Made by a program: the position numbers and the translations under genes. From assembly GCA_022701965.1 (NCBI GenBank), contig JAKONL010000279.1:1-7223 (forward strand): a DNA stretch of 7,223 nucleotides, given 5' to 3'. Positions 1 through 4,358 of the stretch are shown piece after piece. The stretch comes from Burkholderiaceae bacterium. Its GTDB lineage: Bacteria; Pseudomonadota; Gammaproteobacteria; Burkholderiales; Burkholderiaceae. The first letter of the stretch is position 1; each line of letters opens with the position of its first letter. The notes beneath the pieces are model-generated. The model saw only the letters and a program-made list of their open reading frames with translations. It ran no database searches and was not told the origin of the DNA.

Positions 1-1315
<1,315 letters not shown>

Positions 1316-1316
<1 letters not shown>

Positions 1317-1876
1317 TGGCCCTCAAATCGACCATCTTCAAGGCGAATCTCGCCGTCGCCGACATCGATCACGGCTACTACGCCGACCACGCGCTGACGC
1401 TGGCGCGCCATCCGAGCGAGAACGACGAACGGATGATGGTGCGGCTGATCGCGCTGGCGCTCAATGCCCACAAGCTGCAGAGCGTGTGCGACGGCGACGG
1501 GGTGCTCGGCTTCGGTGCCGGACTGTCGAACCCCGACGATCCCGACGTCTCGCTGCGCGACTTCACCGGGCGCACGCGGGTCTGGATCGAGGTCGGCCAG
1601 CCGGAGGAGAAGCCGTTGCAGAAGGCCTGCGGCAAGGCCGACGAGGTGCTGCTCTACTGCTTCAGCCACGCCGCGGGCATCTGGTGGAAAGGCATCGAGA
1701 ACAAGCTCGCGCGCCTGCAGAACCTGCAGGTCTGGCGCATTCCGAGCGAGACCTCGCAGGCGGTCGCCGCGCTCGCCCAGCGCAGCATGCAGCTGCAGGC
1801 CACGGTGCAGGAAAACGTGCTGATGCTGGGCGACGGCCGGAACAGCATCGACATCGAGCTGGCCCGACTGAAGTGA
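1316..1876 (+). CDS. yaeQ: YaeQ family protein
   Basis: 186 residues, about the usual family length (E. coli YaeQ is about 181). The start at 1316 gives MALKSTIFKANLAVADIDHGYYADHALTLARHPSE, the typical YaeQ N-terminus, and it overlaps the purB stop as TGATG. The open frame extends upstream to 1091, but only as a shadow of purB. Conserved blocks are HPSENDERMMVRLIALAL (32-49), FGAGLSNPDDPDV (66-78) and WIEVGQPEEKPLQKA (90-104). Known YaeQ structures have a fold resembling PD-(D/E)XK nucleases; here Asp77, Glu92 and Lys103 are candidates for the corresponding acidic/Lys positions (inference). The biochemical role is not settled. E. coli yaeQ was originally linked to suppression of RfaH loss, and I would not assign an activity from that. 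No clear Shine-Dalgarno precedes it, which fits coupling to purB. Confidence 0.95.
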
Positions 1877-1882
1877 CCGGCC

Positions 1883-1899
1883 GCCGGCTTCAGGCCGGC
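1883..1899. terminator. GC hairpin between convergent genes, possible bidirectional terminator
   Basis: GCCGGC at 1883-1888 and again at 1894-1899 (a self-complementary hexamer) form a 6-bp stem with a 5-base loop. It lies in the 13-base gap between the yaeQ stop and the stop of the minus-strand DUF2007 gene, and runs into the last codons of the latter. Neither side has a U-tract, so termination is only suggested by position between two convergent genes. Confidence 0.35.
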
Positions 1900-2192
1900 A
1901 TCATCGCGCCGCACTGCCAGCACTGCTCGAAACCGCCTTCGACCAGTTCGCCGCAACGGCAGTGCCAGCGCCGCTGAGGACGGTTCTGCAGAGCATGCAG
2001 GGCATGCTCGGCTCGTGCGAACTGCGTGTCGTCCTCGACCCAGATCTCGGGCAGGCACTGGTCCGGCGGCAACTGGCCGACCGCGCCGCCGAGGAACTCC
2101 CGCTGCACCGACGCCGCGATGCCTTCGTCGCCCAGCGCATGCACCCAGAGCGTGGCGATCGCGAGATTGGGGGCCTGCGCGAGACGGCGCAT
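1890..2192 (-). CDS. DUF2007 domain protein with C-terminal zinc ribbon
   Basis: 100 residues. The start MRRLAQAPNLAIATLWVHAL is the standard opening of DUF2007 proteins (sometimes labelled putative signal-transducing proteins), followed by the conserved EFLGGAVGQLPPDQCLPEIWVEDD (32-55). The C-terminal WHCRCGELVEGGFEQCWQCG carries four Cys (78, 80, 91, 94) as C-x-C-x10-C-x2-C with an adjacent His77, and looks like a small zinc ribbon. The ATG at 2192 overlaps the TGA of the upstream DUF1289 gene by one base (TGATG), so it is probably translated by coupling. The frame stays open upstream to 2429, but that part is a shadow of the neighbour. Its molecular function is unknown; zinc binding is inferred from the Cys spacing. 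Confidence 0.9.
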   Translation of the reverse strand: MRRLAQAPNLAIATLWVHALGDEGIAASVQREFLGGAVGQLPPDQCLPEIWVEDDTQFARAEHALHALQNRPQRRWHCRCGELVEGGFEQCWQCGAMMPA

Positions 2193-2605
2193 CAGGATCC
2201 GGCCTCCCGCGCCCGCTCGGCATAGGTGTTGAAGCGCCACGCCTTGTCTTCCATGGTGATGCGGCGCCAGGTCGCGCGCTTCTCGACCGGCGTCATCGCG
2301 GGCCAGTGCTGGACCTCGTCGAACTTGCGCCCGCAGCCCTTGCATTCCTCGTCGCCCTGGCTGGTGGAGCAGATCGCGATGCACGGCGTGTCGGGCGTGG
2401 ATTCGTACCAGGCGAGCCAGGCGGCCCACGCCGCTGCCGGGAAGCCGGTCTCGGCGACCTCGTCCTCGCGGTGGTAGACCATCAGCGCGTAGACGCGCGC
2501 CAGGGCACGCAGCTCGGGCCCCAGCGTGATGCCGTCGATCGACGGCGTCCGGGCACGCCAGAAGTTGATGGCGGCCTCGATGTCTGTGATGTGGATGGCG
2601 GCCAT
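2192..2605 (-). CDS. DUF3717-DUF1289 protein with four-Cys motif
   Basis: 137 residues with two recognisable parts. Residues 1-50 (MAAIHITDIEAAINFWR, then LGPELRALARVYALMVY) match the DUF3717 pattern of Burkholderiales. Residues 72-120 match DUF1289, a family annotated as predicted Fe-S (YdhL-like), with TPCIAICS, EECKGCGRKFDEV and a W-x-x-M segment. The Cys are at 75, 79, 88 and 91 (C-x3-C-x8-C-x2-C), suited to bind a metal or Fe-S cluster (inference). I chose the ATG at 2605 because the family pattern begins there and a TATGAT -10-like box lies about 37 bases upstream. An in-frame ATG at 2674 would add 23 residues with no family resemblance and would place that box inside the gene. No clear Shine-Dalgarno is seen. 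It is the first gene of a two-gene unit with the DUF2007 gene. Function unknown. Confidence 0.88.
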   Translation of the reverse strand: MAAIHITDIEAAINFWRARTPSIDGITLGPELRALARVYALMVYHREDEVAETGFPAAAWAAWLAWYESTPDTPCIAICSTSQGDEECKGCGRKFDEVQHWPAMTPVEKRATWRRITMEDKAWRFNTYAERAREAGS

Positions 2606-2765
2606 GGACGCTGCGGAGACGACTCGGGAAAGGCGGCAGGCATCATAGTCCGGCAATGTCCCGCCATTTCTCATGGACTTCCGATTGCTACTTATTCGAT
2701 AGCAGACAACGGCCCTTCGGCGCGGCTTCCGGACCGATCCCGACCAGGCACTGGCAAACCCTCGA
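2606..2765. other. Divergent intergenic segment upstream of the minus-strand pair
   Basis: Non-coding stretch between the DUF3717-DUF1289 start and the promoter of the riboswitch transcript. It includes a locally AT-rich patch around 2665-2705, which stands out against the GC-rich surroundings. That patch holds a short inverted repeat, TGCTA at 2686-2690 (allowing the T at 2686) and TAGCA at 2700-2704, with a 9-base spacer. This could be an operator or chance. I see no convincing small ORF or RNA gene in it. Confidence 0.5.
2642..2647 (-). promoter_or_regulatory. Possible -10 box for the DUF3717-DUF1289/DUF2007 unit
   Basis: The minus strand reads TATGAT here (5 of 6 bases of the sigma70 -10 consensus). 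Transcription starting about 7 bases downstream would leave a leader of about 30 bases before the ATG at 2605. No good -35 hexamer sits at 16-18 bases upstream, so the call is weak. Confidence 0.3.
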
Positions 2766-2794
2766 TTGCCACTGTCCGACCCGGATGCTCTAAT
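2766..2794 (+). promoter_or_regulatory. Sigma70-type promoter of the Mn riboswitch-terC transcript
   Basis: TTGCCA at 2766-2771 (5 of 6 bases of TTGACA) and TCTAAT at 2789-2794 (5 of 6 of TATAAT) are separated by exactly 17 bases. The predicted start near 2801-2802 falls one or two bases before the P1 helix of the riboswitch at 2803, so the RNA would begin essentially with the aptamer. The agreement of box quality, spacing and distance to an independently recognised RNA makes this a strong call for a sequence-only promoter. Confidence 0.75.
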
Positions 2795-2802
2795 CCGCCC
2801 CA

Positions 2803-2936
2803 CGAAGGGGAGTAGCTCCCGCCCGTCGTTCGCGCCGCTCCGGCGTCGCGCCTCGGGTATCGACAGGTCGTCAATACGAAGCACAACAATCTTCCGGCCT
2901 GTCGGGCCGCCCATGGGCGGCCGAGCAAGACCTTCG
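2803..2936 (+). promoter_or_regulatory. yybP-ykoY manganese riboswitch aptamer
   Basis: P1 is CGAAGG (2803-2808) pairing perfectly with CCTTCG (2931-2936). The conserved 5' motif GGGGAGTAGC follows at 2807-2816. The second conserved block, GTCGTCAATACG, is at 2867-2878, and the 3' loop motif CCGAGCAAGACC at 2921-2932 leads into P1. Between them are variable hairpins: CGCCG-CTC-CGGCG at 2833-2845, and an 18-base perfect palindrome at 2905-2922 forming a GC-rich arm. Known members of this family bind Mn2+ and control Mn exporters such as mntP and TerC-family alx/ykoY genes. The downstream gene here is a TerC/YjbE-family protein, which fits. Motifs and helices are seen directly; Mn2+ sensing is taken from the family. 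Confidence 0.93.
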
Positions 2937-3050
2937 ATTGGAACCTGCGCAGGTTTGATCGAAGCGATTGCACATCCGGACCTCTTCCAGGGTCCTCCAC
3001 AGCCGCTTCGATCCGATCCGTACAGGACGGAAATCGAAACGCAAAGAGGA
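2932..3050 (+). promoter_or_regulatory. Riboswitch expression platform with competing helices
   Basis: Three alternatives can be read. (a) An anti-P1 hairpin at 2932-2964: CTTCGAT (2932-2938) pairs with ATCGAAG (2958-2964) and continues through two G-U pairs into AACCT/AGGTT (2942-2946 with 2951-2955) around a GCGC loop. It uses the 3' strand of P1. (b) A 10-bp perfect helix, GATCGAAGCG (2957-2966) with CGCTTCGATC (3004-3013), which shares bases with (a). Enclosed in it is a small stem, GGACC (2978-2982) with GGTCC (2991-2995). (c) CCTCTT (2981-2986) is complementary to AAGAGG (3044-3049), part of the terC ribosome binding site. No U-tract follows any hairpin, so control of translation is more likely than termination. 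The pairings are visible; the switching order is inference. Confidence 0.7.
3045..3050 (+). promoter_or_regulatory. Ribosome binding site of the terC-family gene
   Basis: AGAGGA four bases before the ATG at 3055. It decides for this start over the Met codon at 3067. It overlaps the segment that can pair with the anti-Shine-Dalgarno CCTCTT at 2981-2986, so it is the probable output point of the riboswitch. Confidence 0.75.
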
Positions 3051-3054
3051 CGCC

Positions 3055-3798
3055 ATGGAAGCATTCATGACCCCGGAATTCTGGGTCGCGGTCGGTCAGA
3101 TCATCATGATCGACATTCTCCTGGGCGGCGACAACGCCGTCGTCATCGCGCTGGCCTGCCGCAAGCTGCCGCCCGCCCAACGCACCAAGGGCATTCTCTG
3201 GGGGACCGCCGGCGCCATCGTGCTGCGCGTGATCCTGATCTTCTTCGCGCTCACGCTGCTGGCCATCCCGTTCCTGAAGGTGGTGGGCGCGCTGCTGCTG
3301 GTGTGGATCGGCGTCAAGCTGCTCGCGCCCGAGCACGACGACGCGCACGGCAACATCGCCGGCAGCGACAAGCTGTGGGCCGCCGTCAAGACCGTGATCG
3401 TCGCCGACCTGGTGATGAGCGTGGACAACGTGATCGCCATCGCCGGTGCGGCGCAGGGTGCCGGCGATGCCCACCAGATGCCGCTGGTGATCTTCGGCCT
3501 GCTCGTGAGCATCCCGATCATCGTCTGGGGCAGCCAGCTGGTCATCAAGCTGATGGACCGCTATCCGATGATCATCACCGCCGGCGGCATGCTGCTGGGC
3601 TGGATCGCCGGCACGATGCTGATCTCCGACCCGGCGGTCGTGCGCCTGGACGCCTGGACCTGGGTGCCGAAGATTCCGCAGACCGACACCGTGAAGTACG
3701 CCGCCGGCATCATCGGCGCGCTGCTGGTCCTGGTCATCGGCAAACTGGTGGCGTCGCGCCGCCCGAAGGCCGAGCATCCGGCGGCGGGAGCGCTCTGA
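3055..3798 (+). CDS. TerC/YjbE-family membrane protein, probable Mn2+ exporter
   Basis: 247-residue integral membrane protein of the TerC family, most like the riboswitch-controlled YjbE/YkoY group. Two repeat-related acidic motifs lie in membrane segments: IDILLGGDNAVVIAL (19-33; Asp20, Asp26, Asn27) and ADLVMSVDNVIAIAGAA (117-133; Asp118, Asp124, Asn125), the likely metal path. Hydrophobic segments lie at about 10-30, 47-70, 73-92, 112-133, 143-164, 172-191 and 213-233, giving about seven helices. A His/Asp-rich loop, PEHDDAHGN (92-100), separates the two halves, and the tail is basic (SRRPKAEH). The Mn riboswitch upstream agrees with Mn2+ export from the cytoplasm, as reported for Alx and the Bacillus YkoY/YceF proteins. 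Older annotations of this family say tellurium resistance; nothing here supports tellurite as substrate. An upstream in-frame TTG at 2968 lies inside the riboswitch platform and is not a likely start. Confidence 0.92.
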   Translation: MEAFMTPEFWVAVGQIIMIDILLGGDNAVVIALACRKLPPAQRTKGILWGTAGAIVLRVILIFFALTLLAIPFLKVVGALLLVWIGVKLLAPEHDDAHGNIAGSDKLWAAVKTVIVADLVMSVDNVIAIAGAAQGAGDAHQMPLVIFGLLVSIPIIVWGSQLVIKLMDRYPMIITAGGMLLGWIAGTMLISDPAVVRLDAWTWVPKIPQTDTVKYAAGIIGALLVLVIGKLVASRRPKAEHPAAGAL

Positions 3799-3799
3799 C

Positions 3800-3813
3800 G
3801 CGGCGCGCGCCGC
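3800..3813. other. GC palindrome just after the terC-family stop
   Basis: GCGGCGCGCGCCGC is a perfect 14-base palindrome starting two bases after the stop codon. It can fold as a 5-bp hairpin with a GCGC loop. No T-run follows, so it may stabilise the mRNA 3' end or partly attenuate read-through to the next gene, or be chance in GC-rich DNA. I see no promoter in the remaining part of this 78-base gap. Confidence 0.35.
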
Positions 3814-3864
3814 ACCGCAATACCGCTCACCCGACGACACCGTTTCTGCAACGCTGAACCACAG

Positions 3865-3870
3865 AAGGAG
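3865..3870 (+). promoter_or_regulatory. Strong ribosome binding site of the 154-residue ORF
   Basis: AAGGAG six bases before the ATG at 3877. It is the best Shine-Dalgarno in the window and supports this ORF being a real, well-translated gene with this start. Confidence 0.8.
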
Positions 3871-3876
3871 AACGAC

Positions 3877-4341
3877 ATGGAAAAGATCATTCTTTACGTC
3901 GACGACGCGAGCTATGCGCGCGAGTTCCTGGCCAACGCACCGGCCGAGACGGTCGGTGCCGGCGCGAAGCACTGGGTGCTGGTGGCTTGCGCCCCGCGCA
4001 TGACGCATCGCATCAGCAAGTGGGTGAGCCACAGCGCGCGCGAGAACTGGCGCGGCAAGTGGTTCGCCAAGACGCAGGACCAGATCGTGCCGCTGCTGCG
4101 CCGCCCGGGCGACGCCATCACGCCGGTGCTGGCGCAGGGTTCGCTCACCGACCTGACGCAGCGCCTGAAGCTCGACCACGGTGCCGCGCGCGTGGTCGAC
4201 GCGCGCCGGCCGAAGATGGGCGTGGACCTCGAGCCGGTCCTGCCGGGCCAGAAGCCCGCCGGCAACGCCAACTGGTCGCTGCCGGGCGCCGCGATGAGCC
4301 TGGGCGCCCTGCTGGTGCTGGCCAACGAGCTCGGCGAGTAG
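3877..4341 (+). CDS. Conserved-looking hypothetical protein, 154 aa, downstream of terC
   Basis: I do not recognise the family. What can be seen: a start MEKIILYVDDASYAREFLANAPAE with a short hydrophobic strand followed by acidic residues, a second hydrophobic strand KHWVLVACAP (31-40), a basic, Trp-containing middle (HRISKWVSHSARENWRGKWFAKTQDQIVPLLRR, 44-76), a strand ITPVLAQG (81-88), and RVVDARRPKMG (104-114). The C-terminus is hydrophobic (GAAMSLGALLVLANEL) but not a clear membrane anchor. There is no signal peptide or Cys/His metal motif. The alternating strands and helices suggest a small cytosolic alpha/beta protein, loosely like nucleotide-binding or Usp-type folds (weak inference). 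A strong ribosome binding site precedes it. It lies 78 bases after the terC-family gene on the same strand with no visible promoter, so it is probably on the Mn-riboswitch transcript. It ends 17 bases from the convergent NRPS gene. Confidence 0.85.
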   Translation: MEKIILYVDDASYAREFLANAPAETVGAGAKHWVLVACAPRMTHRISKWVSHSARENWRGKWFAKTQDQIVPLLRRPGDAITPVLAQGSLTDLTQRLKLDHGAARVVDARRPKMGVDLEPVLPGQKPAGNANWSLPGAAMSLGALLVLANELGE

Positions 4342-4358
4342 GCGCAGCAGGCCCCCGG

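Noticed and set aside
2905..2922. 18-base perfect palindrome as a protein operator
   Set aside because: Its position within the aptamer, between the conserved blocks, fits a variable riboswitch hairpin arm better.
2968..3054. Upstream in-frame TTG start for the TerC-family protein
   Set aside because: It would translate the riboswitch expression platform, gives no membrane or family sequence, and ignores the AGAGGA site before 3055.
4342..4358. Terminator in the 17-base gap between the 154-residue gene and the NRPS
   Set aside because: Only short interrupted pairings around GCGC are possible and there is no U-tract, so I cannot support it.
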